From CAZVKN01 sp964627035 (GTDB lineage: Bacteria; Electryoneota; AABM5-125-24; Hatepunaeales; Hatepunaeaceae), in the NCBI GenBank assembly GCA_964627035.1, contig CAZVKN010000001.1:1-64000 (forward strand): 64,000 nt of DNA, given 5' to 3'. The notes beneath the pieces were generated by a model. That model searched no databases, was not told the origin of the DNA, and saw only the letters and a list, made by a program, of their open reading frames with translations. Made by a program: the position numbers and the translations under genes. Shown in pieces: positions 9,696-17,238 of this stretch (position 1 is the stretch's first letter; each line of letters opens with the position of its first letter).

Positions 9696-10709
9696 TCAAA
9701 ATCCAAGATTGGGATGATCGAAGACATAGTCACCACCGCTATTGATGTCAGCAGTGGAATGACATCCGTTACACATGTTGTTCATTAGATCAGCTCCGCG
9801 CATAACTGTACGAATATCGTCATCCATCGGATCCGTGATCATAAACCACTCCCAGCCTCCGAAGTCAGGGTTAAAGTCGCCTCCACGCTTCGCCATAGCT
9901 GTCCAAGTGATGTTGCTCTTGTTGCCGAGACTGTCAGCTTCATAGACTTCCTTGGCAAGTACGGTTCCAATTGGAAACTCGCCGTTATTGTAGCGTGCAC
10001 CCGGTTGCCAACGGTAGGTATCGCGTTTCATCACACCGCCACCATGTGCACCACCGAGCAGCGGATCGTCACCTTCACGGCTGTCAAGCAGTTCCCAACT
10101 GCCAGCATGACTGAATATGTCCTGCCATTCAGTTCCAGCGTCAACTGCGTATTCTGCCGGATGATGGAAAATGTAATCCATGCCGTTCATGCCCATACCA
10201 CTTGCGCTTTTATGGCAACCTTGACACATACCGTCCATGATGTCATCGGTTCCACGCATAGCAATACCGCTTCCATCACCGAGGTCAAAGTATTCCCAGC
10301 CACCTTCGTCAGCGTTGAAATCACCACCACGTTTGACCATTCCGAGAAATCCACCCATTGCGACCGGAGATTTCTGACCGTTGTCCCACATGAAGGTTTC
10401 TTTCACGAAAACAGATCCGCGATCATATGCACCGTTGTTGAACTCAGTATCGCTGTTCTTGTAAATAATGCGCGCTACAGTGGAATCGTTGCCTCCATGT
10501 GCTGTGCCGAGTGTAGCTGAATTGACCGGATAGACTGCATAGTCAAAAACATCCCAGCCTGTGAAATTTGCAAAATCGTTATCGCCTGCTTCAAAACCGT
10601 TGTCAACAACCGGCGAAGTACCGCTGTCGTCGTCACAACCGATCACAACCATTGACAGAACCAATAAGGGCAGTATTAACAGTTGAGAAAACCTAAACTT
10701 GTGTTTCAT
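9696..10709 (-). CDS. double cytochrome P460-like lipoprotein with two CxxCH motifs
   Basis: A 337-residue lipoprotein. The signal peptide ends in lipobox VVIGC (acylated Cys25). Two homologous cytochrome P460-family domains follow, at about 45-190 and 198-337. Each has a W/Y-x-V/L-D-[SY]-type start, a 'MxKRGGDFNxDxGGWE(Y/W)F' segment, and a c-type haem motif (C162-QGC-H166 and C313-NGC-H317). P460 cytochromes oxidise hydroxylamine or detoxify NO, while other members have unknown roles. The ATG at 10709 is chosen because an AGGA lies 7 nt upstream; an in-frame TTG six codons earlier is less likely. The gene is on the same strand as, and 121 bp upstream of, the choice-of-anchor V gene. Confidence 0.8.
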   Translation of the reverse strand: MKHKFRFSQLLILPLLVLSMVVIGCDDDSGTSPVVDNGFEAGDNDFANFTGWDVFDYAVYPVNSATLGTAHGGNDSTVARIIYKNSDTEFNNGAYDRGSVFVKETFMWDNGQKSPVAMGGFLGMVKRGGDFNADEGGWEYFDLGDGSGIAMRGTDDIMDGMCQGCHKSASGMGMNGMDYIFHHPAEYAVDAGTEWQDIFSHAGSWELLDSREGDDPLLGGAHGGGVMKRDTYRWQPGARYNNGEFPIGTVLAKEVYEADSLGNKSNITWTAMAKRGGDFNPDFGGWEWFMITDPMDDDIRTVMRGADLMNNMCNGCHSTADINSGGDYVFDHPNLGF

Positions 10710-10940
10710 CTTGTTTTCCTGTTTCAAGTTTGAGATAGTTAAACCAAAAAATAAAATAACTCCTCGCTACATTCGTTCGTCTCTTCGTAAGTTTCTACGC
10801 ACGAACTCCGGAATTTGTGGGTAGAATGGGTTTTTCAAATTTTTTTTTCACATTAAACGTAACTTATGATGCACTTTGAATCCATACACAATTGCGCTGT
10901 GAAATTGTGATATTTAACACTTAACAAAGCTATTAAAATA

Positions 10941-12059
10941 ATGTTTTCAATTATTAATCGTTTCAAGATACTCTCTCTAATCAACATTCTAATCATCGTT
11001 TCAATATCTGTATCAAATGTATCTGCAACCCCTGAGTTTGCCGTTCAGTACAAACAGACATGCCAACTATGCCACCACAATCCTACGGGTGGAGGAATGC
11101 GCGCCCTGTACGGCGCACAGTACTTTAGCTACATGGATCTACCGTGGAAGCCTTTCAAGGATTTTGAAGAATTGGAGCAGATACAGCCGAAGCTGAATGA
11201 TAACTTTCAGATCGGTGTGGATTTCCGTTCACTGTACTGGAATGACATAGGTGAAACAGAGTCGGATCCGGACGGAAACAGCTATCTGACCATGCAGGGA
11301 GATCTCTACTTTGCTTTCATGCCGAGTGACAAGACTTTTATCTACGTCGAAAAAGGATTGACCAGTCATTTCGAAGCATTTGCCCAGTTTCAGGGCTTGC
11401 CGATGGCGGGTGTTATTAAAGCCGGAAGGTTCGTGCCGAATTACGGCTGGCGATTTTCAGACCATAAAAGTTTTGTTCGGGATGCACTCGGATTCAGTGC
11501 TTACCCGACCAAAGGGACACCGTTAGTTGAAGACAGCGGCATTGAGATCGGTTTCTATCCTATGGAGTGGGAGTTCAGTTTGGCACTGACAAACGGTGCT
11601 CCGTCAACGATTGATGCTGATGACGGAAAAGCCGTAACTGCCCGAACAGCAGCGAGATTCTCGCTGTTCAATGCGAATGTGACAATAGGGGGGAGCTACC
11701 GCTACAATCAGATAGGTTTGTCCAGTCCTGACTTAAGGTTTGGTGGGGGATTCTGGGGGCTGAACCATGGACGATTGACCTACATCGGTGAATCAGATTG
11801 GATATTGAGAAACGGAAAAACCGGGTACGTGACAACTCACAAGGTTGACTACCGGATCCGACAGGGTTGGGATGTCAGCTATTCGTACGATTTCTATGAT
11901 CCTGATATTGACTTGAAAGAAGGGATTGCAACGCGAAGCCGAATAGCTTCAAACCTTTATTTGACGGGGTATCTGGAGCTGATTCCGGCAATTGAATTTA
12001 ACGAAGACAATAATATCAAATACACTACAACTGAGCTGCAACTGCATGTTTGGTTCTAA
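10941..12059 (+). CDS. outer-membrane barrel (porin-like) with N-terminal c-type haem motif
   Basis: A 372-residue exported protein with a signal peptide to about residue 29 (SVSNVSA). A haem-binding motif C41-QLC-H45 lies at the mature N-terminus, in the context CHHNPTGGGMRALYGAQYF. About 300 residues of alternating beta strands follow, ending in LQLHVWF, the aromatic C-terminus typical of outer-membrane barrels. The combination suggests a porin-cytochrome fusion that moves electrons or accepts a cytochrome at the outer membrane; this is inference. It is divergent from the P460 lipoprotein gene and 15 bp upstream of the YceI gene. No clear Shine-Dalgarno sequence precedes the ATG. The 231-bp divergent gap (10710-10940) is AT-rich with no clear conserved site. 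Confidence 0.7.
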   Translation: MFSIINRFKILSLINILIIVSISVSNVSATPEFAVQYKQTCQLCHHNPTGGGMRALYGAQYFSYMDLPWKPFKDFEELEQIQPKLNDNFQIGVDFRSLYWNDIGETESDPDGNSYLTMQGDLYFAFMPSDKTFIYVEKGLTSHFEAFAQFQGLPMAGVIKAGRFVPNYGWRFSDHKSFVRDALGFSAYPTKGTPLVEDSGIEIGFYPMEWEFSLALTNGAPSTIDADDGKAVTARTAARFSLFNANVTIGGSYRYNQIGLSSPDLRFGGGFWGLNHGRLTYIGESDWILRNGKTGYVTTHKVDYRIRQGWDVSYSYDFYDPDIDLKEGIATRSRIASNLYLTGYLELIPAIEFNEDNNIKYTTTELQLHVWF

Positions 12060-12074
12060 TTTTGAGGAGATAGT

Positions 12075-12686
12075 ATGTTGAAATTTCTTAGCAACAGAAT
12101 GGCAATGCTTCTAACTGCAGTGACTGTTTTTGCTACTAATTCGCTCCAAGCAAAGCCTGTGACAATGTTTGTCGAGCATGGCAAGCCGAATGAGGTGAAG
12201 TTCACATCCACAGCCAAGATCGAGACAATTGTAGGTGTCACCGATAAAATCAGTGGGTTCATTCATTTTAATCCTGAAAACATTACAGATTCGCTCACTG
12301 CCATGTTGGAAGTTGATATGGTATCGCTCGATACCGATAACAACACCCGCAATGAGCACATGAGGGAAAATCACCTTCATACCAACAAGTTTCCTTTGAG
12401 CGTGTTTACTATGAGTGGGGTAGAAGGTATTAAAGGTGATGAACTTCTCGGTGGCAATGAGATCAAGTTCACCTTAGTCGGCAAGTTTTTGCTGCACGGT
12501 GTGGAGCGGGACGTAAAGCCGATGATCACTGCTACGTATAATGCAGCGGAGCAGATTCTGAATGTGCTTGCAACCATGACTGTGAAGCTGTCTGATCATG
12601 ACATTCCGCGACCACAGTTTTTAGTTCTGAAATTGTCTGATGAGCAGCAAATAGAAATACGTTTCGCAGCATCAACAAAAAAGTGA
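12075..12686 (+). CDS. YceI family periplasmic protein
   Basis: A 203-residue protein with a signal peptide (residues about 1-26, ending LQA) and the lipocalin-like YceI fold. Marks are the opening strand 'EVKFTSTAKIETIVGVTDKI', 'GFIHFNPENI', the central 'NEHMRENHLHTNKFPLSVF', and 'LVGKFLLHGVERDV'. YceI proteins bind polyisoprenoids, and some are induced with periplasmic electron-transfer proteins. A strong GAGGAG site lies 5 nt before the ATG. It is 15 bp behind the haem-porin gene and likely co-transcribed with it, which suggests a shared role in periplasmic redox or quinone-like ligand handling. Confidence 0.88.
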   Translation: MLKFLSNRMAMLLTAVTVFATNSLQAKPVTMFVEHGKPNEVKFTSTAKIETIVGVTDKISGFIHFNPENITDSLTAMLEVDMVSLDTDNNTRNEHMRENHLHTNKFPLSVFTMSGVEGIKGDELLGGNEIKFTLVGKFLLHGVERDVKPMITATYNAAEQILNVLATMTVKLSDHDIPRPQFLVLKLSDEQQIEIRFAASTKK

Positions 12687-12704
12687 GATAGAATAGTGAT
12701 TTCA

Positions 12705-12733
12705 GTAGTCGGGCTTGTTTCAAGCCCGACTAC
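12705..12733. repeat. short dispersed palindrome, copy A
   Basis: A perfect 13-bp inverted repeat (GTAGTCGGGCTTG and its complement) around TTT, between the YceI gene and the convergent DUF1854 gene. The same core recurs at 38007-38030 and, degenerate, at 37016-37044. It may also act as a terminator hairpin, but no T-run follows on either strand. Confidence 0.75.
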
Positions 12734-12748
12734 AAGGTACCTGATTCA

Positions 12749-13282
12749 CTAATCCACAAAACTCTTAATCAGAAACTTACTCTTTTCATCAAATGATTCG
12801 TGATCTTTAAGATAGAATAGATCTCCTGAAATATCCCGAATCAGCAGACCTCCTCCGGGAACCTGATGGGGCCAGTCATCGAGTTGAGTCTGAAATTTCC
12901 GCTCTCCCTGAGCGGTTTCCACCTGCCAGCTTCTTATCTCAAAGTCCTCTGTGATCGCCGTTACTCTGACAATCTCCAAGACGAATCCGGCAACTGCCAG
13001 CTCTGCTTCAACCGAAATCCGTGAGTTACCGTCCAGATCTGATAGTTTTGGGATTAATGCCACTTCCTTGTCATCATTGTCTCGCAGAGAATAGAAACGA
13101 TTGGGTTCACTCCAAGGAAAACAACGCTGGATATGCACTGCAACAGCTTTACCGTTATTCGTTGCCCATAACTGCCCGTCTTTGCGATACTCTATCTTAA
13201 GACTAATCGGTGATTTTCCGTTTGACCTTTTCAGTCTTTCCGATTCGTCAATTTTTGATGTTCGTATCAGTGTTTCTTGCAT
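12749..13282 (-). CDS. DUF1854 family protein, partner of the adjacent ABC exporter
   Basis: A 177-residue cytosolic protein matching the DUF1854 pattern: 'RCFPWSEPNRFYSLRDNDDK', then 'EVALIPKLSDLD', a middle 'RVTAITEDFEIRSWQVETAQG', and an ending 'LLIRDISGDLFYLKD...SLDxxSK'. These proteins are found beside an ABC exporter in cyanophycin (multi-L-arginyl-poly-L-aspartate) loci, and the same partner lies 123 bp upstream here. The biochemical role is unknown. No cyanophycin synthetase or cyanophycinase is in the window, so a link to that polymer is only by family association. Confidence 0.75.
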   Translation of the reverse strand: MQETLIRTSKIDESERLKRSNGKSPISLKIEYRKDGQLWATNNGKAVAVHIQRCFPWSEPNRFYSLRDNDDKEVALIPKLSDLDGNSRISVEAELAVAGFVLEIVRVTAITEDFEIRSWQVETAQGERKFQTQLDDWPHQVPGGGLLIRDISGDLFYLKDHESFDEKSKFLIKSFVD

Positions 13283-13361
13283 CTTTTCTTCTCCATTGTT
13301 CTGTGAAATGTAGTCATAGTTGAGATAACCACGACTTCAAGTTATCATTCTATCGTATTCT

Positions 13362-13395
13362 GTTGGCGGGTGCGATGAATCGCACCCCTACCAAC
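13362..13395. repeat. short intergenic palindrome, copy B
   Basis: A nested inverted repeat: GTTGG...CCAAC outside and the 9-bp arm GGGTGCGAT with its complement inside, around GA. It lies between two co-directional genes, the ABC exporter and the DUF1854 gene. It has the same style as the other palindromes in the window but a different sequence. Confidence 0.65.
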
Positions 13396-13405
13396 ATTGG
13401 CACTG

Positions 13406-15703
13406 TTAGATAGCATAAGCATCGTGCAGTTGCTGCTGAAGTCGCTGAAGCTTGGTATAAGTGCCGTCAGGATTAGCAAGCAGTTTACTGTGAGTACCCT
13501 CCTCAGTTATCTGACCATCTTCGATGACGAATAGACGTGTAGCACGACGCAGGGTTGAAAGTCTATGAGCTATTGCAAACACAGTTCTGCCGTGTACCAA
13601 CCTATCCAAAGCTTCCTGAATCTTTTGCTCTGTCTCAGTGTCAACAGAACTTGTCGCCTCGTCCAGAATCAGAATGCGAGGATTACACAACACCGCACGC
13701 GCTATTGAAACCCGTTGACGCTCGCCACCCGACAGTGTATGCCCTCGCTCACCGATAATTGTATCATATCCGTGCGGCATTTTGCCGATAAAGTCGTGTG
13801 CGTTAGCTGCCTTGGCGGCTTCGATCACACGACCAACATCCGCATCCTGTTGTCCGTAAAGAATGTTATCCACTATTGTTCCGTGGAACAAATAGGGATC
13901 CTGAAGCACCATTCCAACCTGACGACGGTAATGACCTGTATCCAGATCGTTGATGTCCACTCCGTCAATTTGTATCAGACCACCTGTAGCTTCATAGAAC
14001 CTGACAATCAGATTCGTGATTGTAGTCTTTCCGGCGCCTGATGGACCGACCAGACCAATCATCTCACCCGGTTTAACGTCAAATGAGATGCCTTTGATAA
14101 TCTGCCTGATTCCATCGTAAGCAAACGTCACATTGTCAAATGTCACACGACCTTCAACCGGATCCAGCCGAATTGATTCGGGATTGTCAATGATCTCAGG
14201 CTCGGTGTCGAGCACTTCAAAGATGCGATGTGCCGAGCTTGTTGCGCGGTTCAGCATTCGTGCCATCATACCGATGGTTTCAATCGGCTGTAAGTACATT
14301 CCCATGTAGAGCAGAAATGTAACAAACGTACCTACAGTAAGCTCGGATCCGCTACCGAAGACCCGTGGGAGCGCAAACACCCACACCGAAATTGTTAGAG
14401 CGTGGACTCCAAGCAGCAGGAGAGGCCAGAACTTTGTCCATACATCGTGGATGTAGTTGAAATGAGTCACGCAGCTATTGTTGCGGTCGTCAAACCTCTC
14501 TTTCTCGCGATCCTCCTGATTAAATGCCTTAACAACCCGGATCCCCGGAATTGTGTCCGACAGAACCGCCGTCATATTCGACCATTTACGCCACGCGCTC
14601 AAGAACAGACGCTGCATCTTGCTGCCATGCACGAAAAATGCCCACAGAAACAGAGGTATCGGCAGAGTGAGAATCAGACCCAACTTCCAGTCAAGTGTGA
14701 TTAACACCGTTCCAAGACCGAGTAGCATAATTATGGATAAGCTTACCTCGACTACACCGAAGGCAATAAAGTCCCAAAGCCTATCAGAATCACTGCTGAC
14801 ACGGCTAATCAGACTACCTGTCTGTTTCTTTGAGAAGAAGCTCAGGCTCAGCTTTTGGAGATGTTCATAGATTTCCCGGCGTAGATCACCTGCAACCAGC
14901 TCACCCATAACAGACATCTTGTGCAGCCGGATCCACATAGTGCCTGCTCGGATCAGGTAGGTGACAATTAGTGTGCCGATAATTACCCATGCTACGGACA
15001 TAGCAGATTGATAATCCATAAGACCGTTCTGGAACGGCTTGACAACTTCATCAATCACATATCCGGTCAAATATGCGGGTAAAAGGGATACCACTGTCAT
15101 AACCACCGCTGACATCATTCCAAGGATTACACGTCCACTGTAAGGTTTCAGGTAACTCAATAGACGCCATACAACCGTCATCTTGTTGGCAGCGACCGAT
15201 GCCTGTGCATCCCGAATTGACTGTGTAACCGAATCGGAGTAAGCCTTATCAGGTTCTTTAGAAAAACTTACACCATTTCCTGCTATTCGCTGCTCTACGA
15301 TGAACTTGATGGTTTCCATCGCCTGTTTTTGACGATTGGTGTATCGCAGTGCAGCGAGTGGCGGTTCATCGGGTTCTCCAAGAAATGTTAGGGTTGTGCA
15401 ACTCAATCCCGGTGTTTCGCGTACAGTCTTAACTTTCGATAGCTGAATGGTATCTATCTTTTCAAAATTTCCATCAGCAACTATCGAGAGATGCTCCTTT
15501 CCAAGTGCCACCCATTTGTTCAGCAACTGCATTGAGGGTGACAGGTCAGAAATTGCGTAGAGCTGCACAGGCTGATTATTCCACAGCTTCTCTATTTTCT
15601 CCCGTACTTCGAGAGGCATGCTTGTCGGTTGATCCGTGTAGCGGGATATTAACTCGACGTTTGATTGTCCGTTTCTTTTTGACATGGTATTATTCCGTAA
15701 CAT
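13406..15703 (-). CDS. ABC exporter, MsbA/ABCB type, DUF1854-associated
   Basis: A 765-residue half-transporter. The N-terminal ~180 residues form an extra cytosolic domain (about 35-140 resembles a PH-like strand pattern, 'VADGNFEKIDTIQLSKVKTV'). A six-helix ABC transmembrane domain spans about 190-480. The nucleotide-binding domain has Walker A GPSGAGKTT (about 549), signature LSGGERQRVSIARA, Walker B ILILDEATSSVD and the H-loop AIAHRLST. It should work as a homodimer exporting a hydrophobic or peptide-like substrate. N-terminal extensions of this kind and a DUF1854 neighbour mark the exporter group named for cyanophycin metabolism. The ATG has AAGGAG just upstream; a second Met six residues on has no such site. 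Confidence 0.88.
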   Translation of the reverse strand: MLRNNTMSKRNGQSNVELISRYTDQPTSMPLEVREKIEKLWNNQPVQLYAISDLSPSMQLLNKWVALGKEHLSIVADGNFEKIDTIQLSKVKTVRETPGLSCTTLTFLGEPDEPPLAALRYTNRQKQAMETIKFIVEQRIAGNGVSFSKEPDKAYSDSVTQSIRDAQASVAANKMTVVWRLLSYLKPYSGRVILGMMSAVVMTVVSLLPAYLTGYVIDEVVKPFQNGLMDYQSAMSVAWVIIGTLIVTYLIRAGTMWIRLHKMSVMGELVAGDLRREIYEHLQKLSLSFFSKKQTGSLISRVSSDSDRLWDFIAFGVVEVSLSIIMLLGLGTVLITLDWKLGLILTLPIPLFLWAFFVHGSKMQRLFLSAWRKWSNMTAVLSDTIPGIRVVKAFNQEDREKERFDDRNNSCVTHFNYIHDVWTKFWPLLLLGVHALTISVWVFALPRVFGSGSELTVGTFVTFLLYMGMYLQPIETIGMMARMLNRATSSAHRIFEVLDTEPEIIDNPESIRLDPVEGRVTFDNVTFAYDGIRQIIKGISFDVKPGEMIGLVGPSGAGKTTITNLIVRFYEATGGLIQIDGVDINDLDTGHYRRQVGMVLQDPYLFHGTIVDNILYGQQDADVGRVIEAAKAANAHDFIGKMPHGYDTIIGERGHTLSGGERQRVSIARAVLCNPRILILDEATSSVDTETEQKIQEALDRLVHGRTVFAIAHRLSTLRRATRLFVIEDGQITEEGTHSKLLANPDGTYTKLQRLQQQLHDAYAI

Positions 15704-15736
15704 TTTTCTCCTTCATCCTGAAAAGCCCCAAAACTA

Positions 15737-15772
15737 AAAATGCCTTCCGAGGTTAAACCCGGAAGGCATTTT
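15737..15772 (-). terminator. terminator-like hairpin in the leader of the ABC exporter
   Basis: A perfect 13-bp stem (AAAATGCCTTCCG and its complement) with a 10-nt loop. Read on the minus strand it is followed by T-A-G-TTTT. It ends only about 33 nt before the exporter start codon, so it either ends a short upstream transcript or acts as a transcription attenuator. Confidence 0.6.
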
Positions 15773-16027
15773 GTGCCGTTGCACAACTTGTCTATTGTAA
15801 ATCAGGGTGTCCTCTTCGTAAAAGCAATGGATTGACTGCAACATCAAAACCACCACAAACTGAACCGAGAGCTGCCGGGATATGGCAGAGACGGTTTTCT
15901 CCCATAGATTGGGTGAAAACAGACGGCAGTTTGATGTTAATTCGAATCATTTGACTTATGGACTCCTGTAAATAGGCTATTTTCATTATTTAGTCTGATC
16001 AAAAAATTTGATCTGCTTCAATTGACA
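15773..16027 (-). other. leader region of the ABC exporter; 52-codon ORF and nested hairpin
   Basis: This stretch between the candidate promoter and the terminator-like hairpin holds no recognised gene. A 52-codon reading frame from ATG at 15950 to 15792 (MIRINIKLPSVFTQSMGENR...) has a GGAG 12 nt upstream but no family I recognise; its first residues faintly resemble MoaD/ThiS. Within it an interrupted hairpin spans 15863-15896 (AACCG/CGGTT outside, CTGCC/GGCAG inside). It could be a leader peptide, a small RNA or a riboswitch-like element. I cannot assign a known class. Confidence 0.4.
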
Positions 16028-16032
16028 GTGAC

Positions 16033-16061
16033 ATTGTAACAATTATCACCATAGAAGTCAA
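16033..16061 (-). promoter_or_regulatory. strong sigma70-type promoter for the ABC exporter leader
   Basis: On the minus strand TTGACT (16056-16061), a spacer of exactly 17 bp and TACAAT (16033-16038) match consensus 5 of 6 in each hexamer. Transcription would start near 16026 and give a leader of about 320 nt before the exporter start at 15703. The gene on the other side, thyX, runs in the opposite direction. Confidence 0.65.
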
Positions 16062-16184
16062 GGATGAAAGCAATTTAATTTACAAACTCTTCAATTTCTG
16101 CATGAAATGTTAGCGAGTTTACATGTTGGTATAAGAGGCTGGTAGCATTATATTCATTAAGAATCGAAACTAAATTAGAAAAGA

Positions 16185-17111
16185 ATGAGCAAAGAATTTC
16201 AGAAATTAGATCGTCTTAAAGTAGAGTCTTTAGACGACATCCTGGGAATCCCGTTCAAAGTGCTCGATGACGGCTTCATCCGTATAATTGACTACATGGG
16301 CTCTGATGAGTCCATCGTTCAGGCTGCAAGAGTTTCATACGGAAAGGGAACTAAAAAAGTCAGCGAGGATAGAGGACTAATCCGCTATTTGATTCGCAAC
16401 CGGCACACATCACCCTTTGAGATGTGTGAAATCAAGCTGCATGTCCGCGTTCCAATGGACATCTGGAGGCAGTGGATCCGGCATCGAACTGCTAACGTGA
16501 ACGAGTATTCTACGAGATATTCTATTGCAATTGATTCTTCACATAACACTGCACCTACAGAATGGCGGAAACAGGCATCCAATAACAGGCAAGGGAGTGA
16601 AGGTTTTGTTGATGACAAGCTTGGATTAGAGCTCACAGAGCAGGAGTCTCAGCTTAACGAGCGTTACAAAGCTGTTTACAAGCAGCGTGTTGAAGCGGGA
16701 ATTGCTCGTGAGCAGGCTCGCAAAGATCTGCCGCTATCAACATATACTGAAGCTTACTGGAAGATAGATCTGCACAATTTACTGCATTTCCTATCGCTGA
16801 GGATGGATAGTAACGCTCAGCTTGAGATACGTGAGTATGCCAATATCATCGGTAGAGATATTGTCAGCCTTTGGTGTCCGATTGTGTGGGAAGCATTTGA
16901 AGATTACAGACTGAATCCGCTATTTCTATCAGACAGTGAACAGAAGATCATTACTGCAATAAACTGTGGGAAGCAGATTCAGGCAATAGACGCAGCAAAA
17001 GAGAAAGGGTGGTTAAAGCAAGGCAAGAAAGGATTGCTCAGAAATCGTGAACGTGTTGAGTTTGAAGAGAAGGCAGAAAGACTCGGTATTAAACTCCCTT
17101 GGTTGGATTAG
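16185..17111 (+). CDS. thyX: flavin-dependent thymidylate synthase
   Basis: A 308-residue ThyX. The diagnostic motif RHRTANVNEYSTR (from R99) fits R-H-R-x7-S, and 'RHTSPFEMCEIKLHVRVPMDIWRQW' precedes it. 'ARKDLPLSTYTEAYWKIDLHNLLHFLSLRMD' is the conserved C-terminal nucleotide/FAD site with its arginine. It makes dTMP from dUMP with methylene-tetrahydrofolate and NAD(P)H. It is somewhat longer than the usual 220-250 residues, with a lysine-rich C-terminal tail of about 60 residues. No thyA is in the window. The gene is single and divergent from the ABC exporter leader. Confidence 0.96.
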   Translation: MSKEFQKLDRLKVESLDDILGIPFKVLDDGFIRIIDYMGSDESIVQAARVSYGKGTKKVSEDRGLIRYLIRNRHTSPFEMCEIKLHVRVPMDIWRQWIRHRTANVNEYSTRYSIAIDSSHNTAPTEWRKQASNNRQGSEGFVDDKLGLELTEQESQLNERYKAVYKQRVEAGIAREQARKDLPLSTYTEAYWKIDLHNLLHFLSLRMDSNAQLEIREYANIIGRDIVSLWCPIVWEAFEDYRLNPLFLSDSEQKIITAINCGKQIQAIDAAKEKGWLKQGKKGLLRNRERVEFEEKAERLGIKLPWLD

Positions 17112-17199
17112 ATAGAAAAACTATCAGAAGTAGCTGCACTATAATGCTGATTATCTGCTGTAAGGTCGCCGCACCTGACAGCAATATTATTACAACATA

Positions 17200-17223
17200 C
17201 TGTCAACCGCGGCGGGTTGACAG
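17200..17223. repeat. short intergenic palindrome, copy C
   Basis: A 9-bp perfect inverted repeat (CTGTCAACC and its complement) around GCGGCG, between the convergent thyX and carboxyltransferase genes. No T-run follows. A partial relative (GGTCGCCGCACCTGACAG) lies 30 bp to the left. Confidence 0.5.
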
Positions 17224-17238
17224 CGGATAATGATTGTT

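Noticed and set aside
13362..13395. CRISPR repeat or terminator
   Set aside because: It is a single palindrome without spacing repeats, and no T-run follows on either strand.
15792..15950. 52-codon frame as a real MoaD/ThiS-like protein gene
   Set aside because: Only the first dozen residues resemble the family, the C-terminal Gly-Gly is absent and other frames do not restore it. Kept only as part of the leader description.
17200..17223. Rho-independent terminator between thyX and the carboxyltransferase gene
   Set aside because: The stem is only 9 bp and neither strand has a T-run after it. Listed as a repeat instead.
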